A stretch of 64,000 bases of DNA from assembly GCA_019188255.1 (NCBI GenBank), contig JAETXT010000010.1, forward strand, positions 1-64,000, read 5' to 3'. Position 1 is the stretch's first letter. Every line of letters begins with the position of its first letter. A program made the translations under genes and the position numbers. The DNA is from Verticillium longisporum. Lineage: Eukaryota; Ascomycota; Sordariomycetes; Glomerellales; Plectosphaerellaceae. The notes under the pieces are model-generated. The model searched no databases and had not been told where the DNA came from. It worked only from the letters and a program-made list of their open reading frames with translations. This document shows positions 44,892-56,713 of the stretch, piece by piece.

Positions 44892-46734
44892 TATTGCGAC
44901 AGAGGTTGGTGGTGAGACGTTGATGAACGGTCGTTCTGAGGGGCCTACAACAAACAGATGATGGGAAATTCGATCGATGCAAGATTACAATGAAGAATTG
45001 GCCGCAGGTCAAGTCAAATGGACCTCCATGCAGAGCAAGTGGAAGGGGATGGAATCCACAGATGACGTGCCGTGCGCGGGTGCCCCTTCTTGTGTTTGCA
45101 TTCTAAGCTGCCCTCGTGGTTGCCGGGTGTCAGCTTCAAGGTCTTGCAGCGGGGAAGTCCCAGCCCATCTAGGGGCATCTACCAGTGAGGAGAGCGAGAC
45201 CAACCCGATAGCGTTACTACAGCGGGGGTGGGGTAGACAGGAGCAAGGGTAGTTATTAACTTTTCAAAATATACTATATATACTGCATAGGGTCCGTGCA
45301 CCTTGAATTGTGCATACCATTACCCCCCCGAGGTTTCTCCGGATTGGGGGGGATGAACTTAAGACTCATCCCTGTGAGCTGCATCCCGGTCAACCTGCAG
45401 CGGCCAACACTCAGCGTGACGGCGGCGCATTGCCCATGTTTATCATTACCACCCGCCAAAGCGCAAGCCCACCCCGTCACTCGTACAGGCGATATTGTCA
45501 TCTCGGCTCAAGAGCTGGGACACTGGTGCTTCGGGGAAATCTATCTGATGTCGACCAACCATGTGTTGTGCATGAGCGTAGGCTTGGCAGGCGGAAAAGA
45601 AGAGTGGGATTTCTGTTGTGACCGTGGATACATATGACAATGCCACCCCGCCATCCGATCATCCCAGATTCATGCAAACCAAACCACCCAGCACCTGCTC
45701 CACGTAGGATTCGCCTGTCCGAGCTATTGATCTACGCTCCAGTCTGATGTCCCGTCTGTGTCGACCCTCGCTTCCGTTCTGAGTGTGTTGTACTGATCGA
45801 TCGGAACCGTCGACCGGATCGACTGAGCTGATCAATGATCAGCAATGAACCGTGAGGATCCGCAACAGGCTTGGGACGATCCGGTTTGCTACTGACTCTC
45901 CTCTGTGACATTGATACGCAGATTGTCAACCCGACAATCGCTGGACTCCAACAAAGAAAAAGAAACAATATTGATGCCCCCCTCCCCCGTTAGGGACAAA
46001 CGCATTTTTTTGTCCTTTTTCACGTTCGGAATCAGGATTTTGACAACGCCTTGATCTCGTCAATCCAGCTGGATCCCGCTCATCAGGACATAGATTCCAT
46101 TAACCCAAAGATCATATCCCACATCCTAGAAAACTTCCGTACCTACCTAGGTACCTTAGGTAAGATAGGTAGTACGGGGTTCATCCTATTGGACCTGATG
46201 CCACCTTATCGGAAGGTGACGTTTGTAGCATGCTCGGCATTCCATCATGTCAAGACGATATCACGGCCTGGTCTTCCTTCCACAAGTCCAAGAATGCCCC
46301 TTCCTCAGGTAAGAGCCGTAAAAACTACCGGCCGGCTGGTGACCTAACCCGTCAAGCCCGTCCGGCTCCCCGATTACGTAAGGCACGCTAAACCCATGGA
46401 AAAGTGGAGAGCAGCGCCATAATGCCAAGCATGACATGTGCCACACCCTTCAGTTGATAAGGGGGAGCTTCCCGCTTATCGGAGCCGGTTGCATTCCTCA
46501 AGGTAGTCTTGACCATGTCTCGCCTGTCATCGGCTTCATCACCCTGTCTCTGACGTTCTTCTCCCGCTGCCATTTGGTTCGCTTTCAGTCATCAAGCAGT
46601 GCTCTTCTCAGTCTTGTAGAGTCACTCCCCATCACCATGCATTGCCTTAATTTATCGCCATAGACATCTCACGATCCTGGCCCCCCAGCCTTTCCTCGCC
46701 TTCCCTTTGTGCCAAACCTGATCCTCCATTCAAC
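44892..46734. other. intergenic region, pin1 / ATG17
   Basis: 1.8 kb with divergent promoters and no supported gene. It contains a palindromic ACCTAGGTACCT tract at about 46140-46175. Small frames such as 45296-45637 look like chance. Confidence 0.45.
46140..46175. repeat. dispersed ACCTACCTAGGTACCT motif
   Basis: Same palindromic ACCT/AGGT motif as at 32454-32486, intergenic. Confidence 0.6.
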
Positions 46735-48359
46735 ATGGCGACCTCACCCCCCGATGCCCCGAGTCGCAGCGCAGCCTCGTCTGCCTACGCCAGCCGAGAC
46801 TCTTCCTCGCATACCCGAGACCGCCATGACGCATCCCAAGCAGCGTCCATTCCAGTCGAGACTCTCGTGGAACACCTACTCGCCGCCAAACGCTCACTTT
46901 CTTCCATGCAACATGTGCTGCGTGCCAATGACCTAGCCACTGATGCACGCCGGTCCCATGAGGAAGCAGCCATTCTGTGTGCACAGACTCGTTTTCTACA
47001 GAGGGCCATTGCGAACCAGACGAACCTGTTGTTGCGCGTCCGCCGCAGCCTCAAACGGACCTACGATGCCGGAAAGCGCGACTTCACCAACCTCGTGCGG
47101 ACCATGGATGCTACCAATGAGAAGCTGCAGGAGACCATGGGGATGCTGGGAAACACGCCTGTTGAGGCTGACTTTCGTCCGCCCGGCGAGGAACCTCGAA
47201 ACCTGATGGACTTTGTTGATGAGCAGAGCGTTCATGGCATGGTCGACGCACTGAAGAAGTGCCTTGGAGAGCTGCAGGTTAGTAGTTCTTCGCCTTGGTT
47301 GTATGGCCAACCCGCCTTTATAGTCACGAGCTAACTCAATCCGAACAACAGGCTATTCAGACATCCTACGATGGCGATCTGCTGCGTTTCGACAACGACC
47401 TCCGCGCCCTGAAGAAATCCATGGGCGTTTCCCTAGCGCCTCTGAGTGCCTCCCCTTCTGCGTCGACAGCCTATGAACCGATACCGGAGCTTCTCCTGTC
47501 GCTCGTCGAACACTCCCACGGCATGGCACAAATTCTGACGTCGCTGACACAACACTTTGACCTGTGCGTGACGGCTGTGCGAACGACTGAGGGTGGAGCA
47601 GATCTCGCCAGGCGACGCGCAGCCGAAGTTACGCAATCACAAGGCGGCGATGTGGTTTCAATCTCTGGCGTGATTGCCGACCAGGAGTCGCACATGTCAG
47701 GCCTAGAACCCACAACGGCTGAAGAGCGCGCAGACATGATCAATGTAGTCGTCGATGACGCAGTGCAGGTCGAGACGGCAGTGCAGGAGATTAACGATGG
47801 ACTTCGTGCCGTCATGAGTGATTCAACGGCTTTGACGCAGCAGACGGAGCATATTAAATCGTCCTACGTAGCCACGGCGACCGCGTTGCGGGCATTGGAG
47901 GAGATCGGCGGACGACTCGCAGGCTATCTCGCAGCGGAGGCAGAATTCTTGCAGCGATGGGAGGATGAGCGATACACCATTTATGGCAAGCTCAGCGAGA
48001 TGGATGATTTGCGAGAATTCTATGAGCGGTATGCTGGGGCGTACGATAACCTGCTCCTCGAGGTCGAACGACGGCGAATGGTGGAGGACAAGATCCAGAG
48101 CATCTGGCGCAAGGCTCGAGAAAACGTCGACAAGCTCGCAGAGAGTGATCGGCAGCACAGGGAAGGGTTCCGCCATGATGTAGGCGAATTCATACCGACA
48201 GACTTGTGGCCAGGGATGGACAGGAGCATGATTCGATGGGAGCTCGTCCCGTCAAGGACTGAGGACGCGGTTGGCGGCGACAAACACTCCGGCACACCAG
48301 TGCTTGATCAGCAGATCGTCGATGCTGCACGGGAAAGGCTGGAACGAAGTCAGCCATAG
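46735..48359 (+). CDS. ATG17: autophagy scaffold protein Atg17
   Basis: Two exons: 46735-47277 and 47352-48359, intron 74 bp, giving 516 residues. It is almost entirely helical, as expected of the crescent-shaped Atg17 scaffold that with Atg29-Atg31 and Atg13 organises the pre-autophagosomal structure on starvation. The N-terminal PVETLVEHLLAAKRSLSSM and the segments LVEHSHGMAQILTSLTQHFDLCV and ERADMINVVVDDAVQVETAVQEI are typical of fungal Atg17. The start at 46735 follows a CT-rich leader. Confidence 0.92.
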
Positions 48360-49053
48360 TGATGCCTGATACGGGTAGCGATGGTTTCTTTGGGTCGATT
48401 CAGGCGTTCGGTCCTAGGCGGGATGGCGGGGTGTCAACTCAGGCCCAAGTTGTACTTCTGGGAATGGAGAGGGTTGGCGTTTCTTGTCTGTTACGTTAAG
48501 ATGTTGGATCAACTTCTCTCTGCTCCGACACTTGTCTTATCTTGTTCTCAGATACTTTTCAAGCCGAGTGACAAAAGCTCTCGTGCTCCGCTCTGGCTGA
48601 AGTGCATTCCCTTGGTCTCGAGTCACCAGCACCCTTTTGACTGCATGGACCTGGCGCCGCAGGGCATCTCCGCAGTGCGGCAGTTATTCCTTGTTTTCTT
48701 GCTGGTGTTTCTGACCAAGCATCCTGTTCAATGAACCATTCATACTCGAAACAGAATGTCCTGAGACGGTCGGTGCTTCGGAGGAAGAGTACTGTGCATT
48801 TGAGTGGGTGAATGGACACTTGGCTCGTGGCACGTGATGGACACTCAGTGTCAGGGGCGTTTGACTCGACCTCATCTCGGTCAGCAACGAGGTTGACAAC
48901 TGCATCTTATTCATCGAGACGAATGTCGAAACCTTTTCATTCCTTCGATCGTATTCGCACATCGATCGCGTACTCATCGCCAGTCTCGCAGGCCTATCCC
49001 TATTTGCGGATGCAGTAATCACTCCCTGCGTGGGTAAGAAGGCGAGCAACACC
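48360..49053. other. spacer ATG17 / riboflavin-kinase-like gene
   Basis: No gene. An upstream in-frame GTG codon at 49030 is not used; the first ATG is at 49054. Confidence 0.5.
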
Positions 49054-51096
49054 ATGCACGACTCATTCACCGATCTCGGCCCTCCGCCGCCGTACAGCCT
49101 TGAGCCGCTCCGCCCGAGCAGGTCGACGCCAAACCTCCGGCAGCAGGCAGCTTATCATTCCCAGACTTCCGAATACGCGGCTTTTCCCGGCATCGATGTC
49201 AATGGCCGTTTGCGATGCCCGTCACCAGGACCACCTCGGATGCAATCATACACCACGCATGACCCCGTGCCATCAACGCCCACTTATGTCCCTTACCGAC
49301 CCTATTCCCCTGCATCTCACCAATCACGACCTTCAAGCAGGCACACACAAAACCCTTCAGCATTACCAGGGCCGCCTCCCACGTCAGGCTGGAAGCCGCA
49401 GGTCGCAGTCCATACCCAAGAGCTTCGCTTACACAACCAGACCTTCCCCTTGAGCCGCCGGGATCAGGGCCAGGAAAGCCTCAGGGTTGCAACGCAAGCA
49501 CCCACTCTCCCTACGAGGCCTGAACTCCTCACGGCGACCTCTGAACCTATCACAGCTTCCTCCCAGGCTGCCTCCAAGGACAAGAATTTCCTCCAGAATG
49601 CGTTTGACGAGACGGTCTTCTTCGCTGGCGGTCTCCTCCCACACCCTTCGGAGTCTACACGCCACTTCTCCATCCTCCGCCACTCGCCTGCCCTCGTCTG
49701 GTATCGCGGGCCGTCAACGACTGTTACCATTACCATCTTCTCGGACGAGCCACTTCCATCAACGCGCTCCATCTGGCTCCAACGAAAGGGCTACTCGGGC
49801 AACACAGGCATGGCTCTCAAATCCATGCTGGGCACCACGACCTCCTGGCTCGACGTGACCCCCTCCGCCGCCGCTCCTCTGTCATCCGTGCCGGCCACGG
49901 ACGAACGCGCCTATCAGCGCGACATGGCCAAGTTTGCCAAAAAGGCCTCCGGCAACGCCAAGAGACACCTGGCCCGCGAAACGCACGTTGTGCGCATCCC
50001 TGCCGCCGCCGAAGACGGATACTTCCGCCTAGTTCTCTGCTCTGGCAGCGAGTCTGGCAAGAAGAAGACGCTCTGTCCCTCGCCCGTCTTTCGCGTCGCC
50101 AGTACCTCTACCGACGCCAGCATGGTCAAGGGCGCCAGCCTTGCCACCATGCCCATCGAGCTGGGCGTCAAGGTCGGCAGCACCATCGCCTCCAACGTTG
50201 TCAACCGCTACGTCGGGCCCGCCCGCATGGCTGCTACCGCTGCCACCACAGGCGTCGTGCGTCGCGTCGAGAAGAAAGGCTTCGTTGCTGCCCGCGCCCG
50301 CGAGGTCGCCATGGCCAAGGCTGGCCTGCGCACGCATGTTTCTTCCATGGAGACGCGGTACGCCGGCAGCCGCGGCGCCGGATATGCCGCCCTGCAGGCG
50401 GAGGACCTGCTCCTGGACGGGGCCCCGCCTGAGGTCGTTGGGCCGGATGAAGGTCCCGCGCCGCCGTTTCCCATCAAGTTTGATGGCAAGGTCTGCCGAG
50501 GAACAGGCCGAGGTGGTATGGAGCTCGGCGTGCCCACGGCCAACCTGGGCGACGTGCCCGAGGACATTCGCCTGCGCATGCGCGGCGTGTACATGGCTTG
50601 GGCGTGCATCGTGCCGAGGCCAGGTCTGCCGGAGACGCTGTCGGCTGACTGGCACGAAGCCATTGTGACGGTCGGGCCCTCGCCGTACGCGACGCCGAGC
50701 ATCGTGGCCAAGAACCTTGTGACTGTGCACTTCATCCACGAATTCGGGGGTGTCATGTTCTACGACGCGCGGGTCAAGGTCCTCATCATGGGCCAGCTGC
50801 GCCGCGGTGGCGCGAGCATCGCCGACGGCATTGACGAGGCGCTCGGCGCTTACGCGAGCGATGTCATGGTGACGGTGGCGAGCCTCAGCCGCGACAACTG
50901 GGAGCCCCATGAAACGAGAGAGCGGATGAAGACACTCAAGAGCCAGAGAACCTTTGCCGAAAAGTACATGGACGCAAGGGACAAGGTGCAAAAGCAGGTT
51001 GATCGAATCCCCGTCCACTGGGCGGGTGTTCGGACTGAGGGCGCTGCCATGAGAGATCAGGCAATGGGACCTGGGGGCTTCTGGATTGCGCGTTAA
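49054..51096 (+). CDS. large fungal protein with C-terminal riboflavin-kinase-like domain
   Basis: Single exon, 680 residues. The first 180 residues are disordered, rich in Pro and Ser. The middle (about 190-450) is a folded region of unknown function (KDKNFLQNAFDETVFFAGGLL). The C-terminal part (about 473-640) looks like a flavokinase fold: IKFDGKVCRGTGRG, ELGVPTANLG and MRGVY, then a HEFGGVMFYDARVKVLIMGQLR strand pair. By eye the catalytic Glu of riboflavin kinases (Glu-x-x-hydrophobic before H-D/E-F) is replaced by Thr at residue 557, so this is probably a non-catalytic or altered kinase domain. The true riboflavin kinase should be elsewhere in the genome. Confidence 0.8.
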   Translation: MHDSFTDLGPPPPYSLEPLRPSRSTPNLRQQAAYHSQTSEYAAFPGIDVNGRLRCPSPGPPRMQSYTTHDPVPSTPTYVPYRPYSPASHQSRPSSRHTQNPSALPGPPPTSGWKPQVAVHTQELRLHNQTFPLSRRDQGQESLRVATQAPTLPTRPELLTATSEPITASSQAASKDKNFLQNAFDETVFFAGGLLPHPSESTRHFSILRHSPALVWYRGPSTTVTITIFSDEPLPSTRSIWLQRKGYSGNTGMALKSMLGTTTSWLDVTPSAAAPLSSVPATDERAYQRDMAKFAKKASGNAKRHLARETHVVRIPAAAEDGYFRLVLCSGSESGKKKTLCPSPVFRVASTSTDASMVKGASLATMPIELGVKVGSTIASNVVNRYVGPARMAATAATTGVVRRVEKKGFVAARAREVAMAKAGLRTHVSSMETRYAGSRGAGYAALQAEDLLLDGAPPEVVGPDEGPAPPFPIKFDGKVCRGTGRGGMELGVPTANLGDVPEDIRLRMRGVYMAWACIVPRPGLPETLSADWHEAIVTVGPSPYATPSIVAKNLVTVHFIHEFGGVMFYDARVKVLIMGQLRRGGASIADGIDEALGAYASDVMVTVASLSRDNWEPHETRERMKTLKSQRTFAEKYMDARDKVQKQVDRIPVHWAGVRTEGAAMRDQAMGPGGFWIAR

Positions 51097-51807
51097 ACCA
51101 GCGTCATGGCATGGTATCCAGTGATATGTTTCATAAGTGCGTATATATACCCATCAGATTTGCCTCGGATTAAGATGCTACCGAACTTTAATATGAATCG
51201 AATTCATTTCTTCAGTCGTGCTTTCGATTTCTTCATTGATGCAGGTTGGCCAAATTTCTTACGAACTCCAGCTGATCTCGTGCATTTCATTTTGGGTGTC
51301 CGCTGCTCGCTGCAGAGAAACATTTCAGGGCAATTGAATCAGTAGAGAGCTGCAATCTGATGCCGTTCGGTGGGTTTTCGAGTGATTGATCAATGGTTGT
51401 CGCACCTACGGAGAGCCTACAACCTTTAAAGACTTGTCCGCAAATCCTTACGATAGCCGATAGATTTTTTGCTAAGGTCTGACTTTGTGCCCTCCTTCAA
51501 ACCGGTCAAGAGGGTCTACTGATAGAAAACCTGGCTCACAAGTATAGATCGTAGTATACTGCTGTGAATCTCGCTCAACGTTAGATGCTCCCGTTACGAC
51601 CTCGGAAATCACAACGAGACGTCATGAATTGGCTGTGGTTACAGAACAGGGAAATTGAATCAAGCACTAACTCTTACAAAGTAGCATAGCTCTGGCATTG
51701 CACAAATCTTGGGTATACTGCACCTCTCATTCGCTGCTACAGTTTTAGGTCCCCTAAAAAGGACTCAACCCGCTCTCACAACCCTCGCGTACACATCTCT
51801 GACACAC
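51097..51807. other. convergent spacer
   Basis: 3' ends of two converging genes. No gene or repeat is seen. Confidence 0.5.
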
Positions 51808-53650
51808 TTAGGCGTGGATGGCCTCCTGCACCTTGGGGTACACCCGAACCATATCTTGATACAGCTGGGGGTGATCGCGCATCATGACCTCGGGATCCCA
51901 AGCAGACGCGACAAAGATGGCGTTGATGCCGCTCGAGATGGGTGTTGTGAAAATATTGGCGATCTGGAGGCCAGTGAGGAACGAGAAGGCAACAATTACC
52001 GGCGTGTAACCACCATCCGAGTTATAGGCGGGGTCCGTGAATTGCAGGTAGAGGAAGGCAAGTAGCGCACAGGCGTAACCGATGAAGGTGGCACCAAATG
52101 ACAAGACGGGGCCGATGAGACACTCCTGTTGCAATACAATCAGCATGAAGAGAAGCTAGCGCGGGAGTACGCAGCGCGAGAGTACGCAGCGCGAGAGTAC
52201 GCAGCGCGAGAGTACGCAGCGCGAGGACAAGGACGACTATACTCACATTGACCAGCGCATCAATGCCTCGGTCTTTGATCATCTTCCAGGTGTCCTTGGC
52301 AGCCGGGATATAGGCCTTGCCATAGAGGGCGATGTGAGCGAACGCATACTGGTTGAGGAAGGACACGGCCCAGTCCAATAGGGCAATCAGGCAACTGAGA
52401 ATGCAAAAGAGGATGTATGCGATGAGGTCGCCATCCGCGCCAGCCTGCTGTCGCGCCACTGAGCAGATGTGACGCAGGAAGTTGATGATGGCAACGATCA
52501 GACTTCCGAAGCAGATGGAACCAAAACTGTGCGTCATTGAGCGCTTCAACGCGCCGCGCGTCGCTGCTTGGGGGAAATTGTTGACGCAGAAGTACCAAGA
52601 GCCGTAGACACCGGCAATGGTGGTGTGAATGACGTTCTTGAGAACCTCGGAGATCCAGTACATGGCAAATGTCGTGAATGCGATGAGGCCGATGACCTTG
52701 CCGTTACTGCAACCGCCACCGTCGCAGTTGGGGTTGTTCGTCGAGGGCTGGTAACGAGCATAGATGGAAACCAGAGTGACGGAGTACCAGGCGCCAAAGG
52801 CGGCACCGAGGATACCGCCAAGCCACGAGACCATGTAGACGTGGCCGTACTTCTTGGACACATCAATCGCCGTCGAGAGCATCAAGGCCGAGAAGGGAAT
52901 GCGCGAGATCCATGTGTAGAAGCAGAAGGCCACGAAGAGACCAAAGATGAGGAAAACGATACCGCCAGACCAATAACGTCGGTAAAGCATGTAGGCAGCG
53001 GTACCAAGAGCGAAGACGACGTTCAGAATACCAGTAACCCAGATAAACTGCTTAGGGAAAAGGCGAGCTACCCAAACGTAGGCATAGCTGAGGACGACGG
53101 CGACGGCCAAAACAAAGGCGAAAAGGATGATGGTGTTGCTGTCGAGGCTGAAACTGCTGCTGTTATCGTAGATGCCACCGCCAGCTCCAGATTTCGAGTA
53201 GCCGCTGATGGCAAGGCCAGAAACAGCAGCGAAGCCAATGAATACGAGAATGAACTGGACGTGGAATGGTCAGTCGAAGACAGCCGGGGAGGGCTGCTGG
53301 CGGCGGCCGAAGGGTTTGAGCAGGAGTAGGGCTAATGGACTTACGAGGACGGCAGCCCAGAGATCATTCCATTTGGGCTTCTCGACTTTGAATGCTTGGT
53401 CGAAGGTGTACTTCTCACCCTGCTGCGGCGCATTGTATCCGTAGCCATTGGAACCGTCATTGTACCCTTGAGGTGGCGCCGACTGTTGGGGAGGAGGATA
53501 GCCTTGCTGGTAGCCCTGTTGGTAACCTGCCCCGTTCTGGTTCTGATACTGCTGATTGTACTGCTGGTTGTAATCGTACCCTCCCTGCTGCTGATAGGGC
53601 TGTTGGTACTGCTGCTGGTAGCCCCCATCCGGCTTCCATTGTTGCGCCAT
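51808..53650 (-). CDS. PNS1: Pns1 choline-transporter-like protein
   Basis: Three exons: 53650-53345, 53254-52247 and 52125-51808, giving 543 residues. The N-terminal 80 residues are a low-complexity Q/Y/G/P region (QYQQPYQQQGGYDYN and similar), typical of fungal Pns1. Then come about ten helices with YMVSWLGGILGAAFGAWYSV, TTIAGVYGSWYF, AATRGALKRSMTHSFGSICFGSLIVA and LLDWAVSFLNQYAFAHIALYGK, the core CTL/SLC44 signature. It is a plasma-membrane protein; a role in choline transport is assumed from the family. Intron 2 (52126-52246) contains a 15-bp minisatellite. Confidence 0.93.
52159..52227 (-). repeat. 15-bp minisatellite in PNS1 intron
   Basis: Four tandem copies of GCGCGAGAGTACGCA (the first with one G for A) plus a partial fifth fill over half of a 121-bp intron. 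The repeat unit has no effect on splice signals but could vary in copy number between strains. Confidence 0.9.
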
Positions 53651-55489
53651 GCGCGCGGCTAGCTGGAGGTCGTTGAGAAGATGCTGCTCGGACGAAACAG
53701 GCCGAGGATGGCTTCAGATGTTAGTGGATTCTCGTTGAGCTTTGGGTGTTGAAATGTCTGCGACGAAGAGAACGAATGGTGCGAGTTGAGGATTGGATGA
53801 AAATATGGTTGACAAGAATTGTTTGCCAGAGGGGGGGCAGGTTCGAGGGGTGGGTGGTGCAATCTGGTGGGTAGGCATAGGTGCACAAGGCGCTGTTTGC
53901 AGTGTTATTGCTCGGAGCTGCCGTAATGTACAGCGTGCTCAGGCCCTCATTTGCATCGATGGGTTCATCAAGGTTTAGTGTGGTGAAGTGGTTAAGAGCG
54001 ACCAGGGTTCATACGTCATGATCGCAGTTGATTCGCGGATTCGGCCTCAGGGCAACGATCGGCCTTTCCCGATATGGCTAGTGATTCAGCTCGACTGGGT
54101 CGCTCTGGGAAGTATGCTCGAGGTCTGGGCAGGGATGACGCGTCAAATGCCGAGAAAGCTGTCTCACGGGATGCTCGCACAACGGCCCAAGCTTCTCTTC
54201 GTCCCAACCAGAGAGGAAGAATGCAGGTCCCAGAACCAAAGAAGAAGGAGTAGCCTGAAAGTGAGGACGCCTTTGCCCGCAGCGTTGCTGCACCGTGGAT
54301 AAACGGGCAACAGGACAATATATACCCATGCCCAGCCTTTTGAGACCCACGCGTGGGCCTGCATGGGCCTGCGTAAACAGGGCTGAGATGATCAGACACG
54401 ATCTCCGGCTGCCGACCCGACCGAGCAACATGCCTTGAATGGGGTCTCTATTGACAGCTCGAGTCTGCGACGCCCGCCCGCAGTTCGTAGCCACGTTAGC
54501 CTAGGCAATCACCTTGTGGCATGCTGCTGGGTGTTGATTCGTGGTCAGACAGGATACTGTAGTGTCCTCTAGTGGATGTCTTTTTCGGCAACTTCAACTG
54601 TGATCAACGATGAACATACAGGACTCGCGGGTTTTTGGGTGGCGCGGCCCTTGTAAGAGGAACAACTTCTTAGAGATCAACCGTGTACCATGTACAAAGC
54701 ACAACGTCAAGACAAGAGATAACCTGCCAAAGTAGAAAACGCTGAGGTGCCAAGATTTAACAACATAATTTGCACAATTGCGTGTTTATTGAAACCCTCT
54801 TACCTGATGCTTTGGCCAGGAAGCTTCCCACAGTCAACATACCTGGTCGAGAACAATTACTGGACGAAATTACAGATAGTGGCAGATGCTGTCCTGAGCT
54901 TTCATGATATGCTACGCATAATGGCGTGGAACAACATCAAGTTCAATCCAGCCCCTAGCTTGAGTGAAAAATAGTTTAGAACCTGAGTACAATACTGCAT
55001 CAAAATGTACACCACCACCATTCCAACTATCGGATCATTCAAGTGAGGTAGGCACAGCTAACTTCGATGGGGAAAGCCCGATGCAGCACGTTGATCATAT
55101 TTGAAGAGGATGCTGCCATTATGTGCAAGCCATTGACGTCCCTCTAGACACAACTTTTCGTATACTTAAGAACAACGATCAACTAAGCATGCGATGGAAC
55201 GCATCCCAAACATTTACTAGACTAGATGCTGCCAACGACGTTGAGCCAACTCCACAGGATAGACTTGTCTCATCTTCTACAGAATACTGAGCCTCAAGAT
55301 CGAGTCACGTCTTTCATACCTGTTCTGGTATTTCCAACAGCGTTAGCTGTCGCCGCTTCTTCTTCATCATTGCCTCTTAAGTCTTACGTCTAGTTGATAT
55401 ATATCATTTCTCAGTCGCTGAGGCAATGTCGAATTCCCCTCAAGTTACTGTTCAGATATCAAAAGAAACTCTCTTCATCCCTAATCGAG
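53651..55489. other. intergenic region upstream of PNS1
   Basis: 1.8 kb with the PNS1 promoter. The 75-codon frame at 54747-54974 is unsupported. No RNA gene is recognised. Confidence 0.45.
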
Positions 55490-55780
55490 TCAGCCTCCTG
55501 GACCCCTGATCTTAATGACGGAGCGCTTACTGCCCGCTCCCCGTTTCCTTGAGGCTCCATAGAATGCATAAATGGCGTCATCATCTTCGTAGTTGAACTC
55601 ATCCTTGCTGTCTGACAGGAAAATCTGGAGTTTATGGTCAATAAGGACCACCAAGCCACTTCTAGTATCGACGAAACATACATAACGAACAGCAGAGACT
55701 CCGATGACAATAGCTGTCGTGGCAGCGAGAATGAGCATGATTTGGTTCAAAATGCCCATGCTGGAGAACAGACGCAGCAT
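55490..55780 (-). CDS. possible small single-pass membrane protein
   Basis: 96 codons from ATG at 55780. One hydrophobic segment (MLILAATTAIVIGVSAV, residues about 15-32) is followed by a hydrophilic tail with DEFNYEDDDA and a basic C-terminus (SRKRGAGSKRSVIKIRGPGG). No family is recognised and there is no splice support. It could be a small membrane protein or a chance frame. Confidence 0.35.
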   Translation of the reverse strand: MLRLFSSMGILNQIMLILAATTAIVIGVSAVRYVCFVDTRSGLVVLIDHKLQIFLSDSKDEFNYEDDDAIYAFYGASRKRGAGSKRSVIKIRGPGG

Positions 55781-56713
55781 GCTGAGTAGGGTCTGAGAGG
55801 TGCAATTGAAAAAAGGACCGGCTAAAAGAAAATATGTTCCCAAAGGTAAGGCCAGACAAATTGGCAAGCATTAGGGATAGTCCGCGATCTCGTATGATCT
55901 GAAAGCTGATTAAATAGGAACGGAGCACAAAGCCACGACTCTCATGTCAACGCTTGCAAGTGATCGTCTTTCAAAGAAGGTCTCGATGCGGTCCAATTGG
56001 AAAAAAATGGAGAAACGCGAGAGGGTACAAGGCGGTCCCTCGTCCAACCTTTATGCTGACGGCAAGGCCGACTATTGTTAAAAGCCACCGTGCCGCCAAA
56101 GCTTTCGGCCATCCCCATTCCATTCCGAGCCGATCAGCGATGGTCAGACGGCCATGGCAATTGGACAGATGGCTGCGGGGTGCATCTGCCCTAGGCAGAA
56201 CCCTGCCTGCGCCTTCGGCTGCCAGTTTCCTCGAAAGGGTGCAGGAATGGTGCTTGTGATGTTGGATTGGCCGAACCAGGTATCCTGAGGCGCAAGACAA
56301 TCCTAAGGATCAGGGAAGGGTGACATTGTGCCGCGGCAGCCTTCCCATGATTGGCGCACCTCTCCGCACCTGGGCTGGACCCTCTCAAAGACCACCATAC
56401 TGGAAGGGCTTGATCGAGCACGGCCAAGTTTCGCTGATAGCTACCGTTTGGACAGAACAAATGACTGAGAAGATGGTTATGTTGTAATCAGCTCATGTAA
56501 CGAATTTACGTCTTGATTGATTGACCTGCTTTCCAAGCAGGCTTAGCTGAAATGCTACATTGCCTGAAACCAACGCCCTCGCTAAAATGATGCAGCAAGT
56601 GGTAGCCCCTAGCCGCAGAAGAACCCGTCATTGGTCTAATCTTACAACGCCAAATTCGAGTACAAATCCATTTCATCCCGCACACGTGTTTGTTCGTCAT
56701 AGCATCCATCCAT
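55781..56713. other. spacer with no supported gene
   Basis: Contains the 3' side of SET9 and short non-convincing frames. Confidence 0.45.

Noticed and set aside
50029..51018. 329-codon minus-strand frame
   Set aside because: Lies wholly antisense to the riboflavin-kinase-like gene; His/Arg/Gly-rich composition is typical of a shadow frame.
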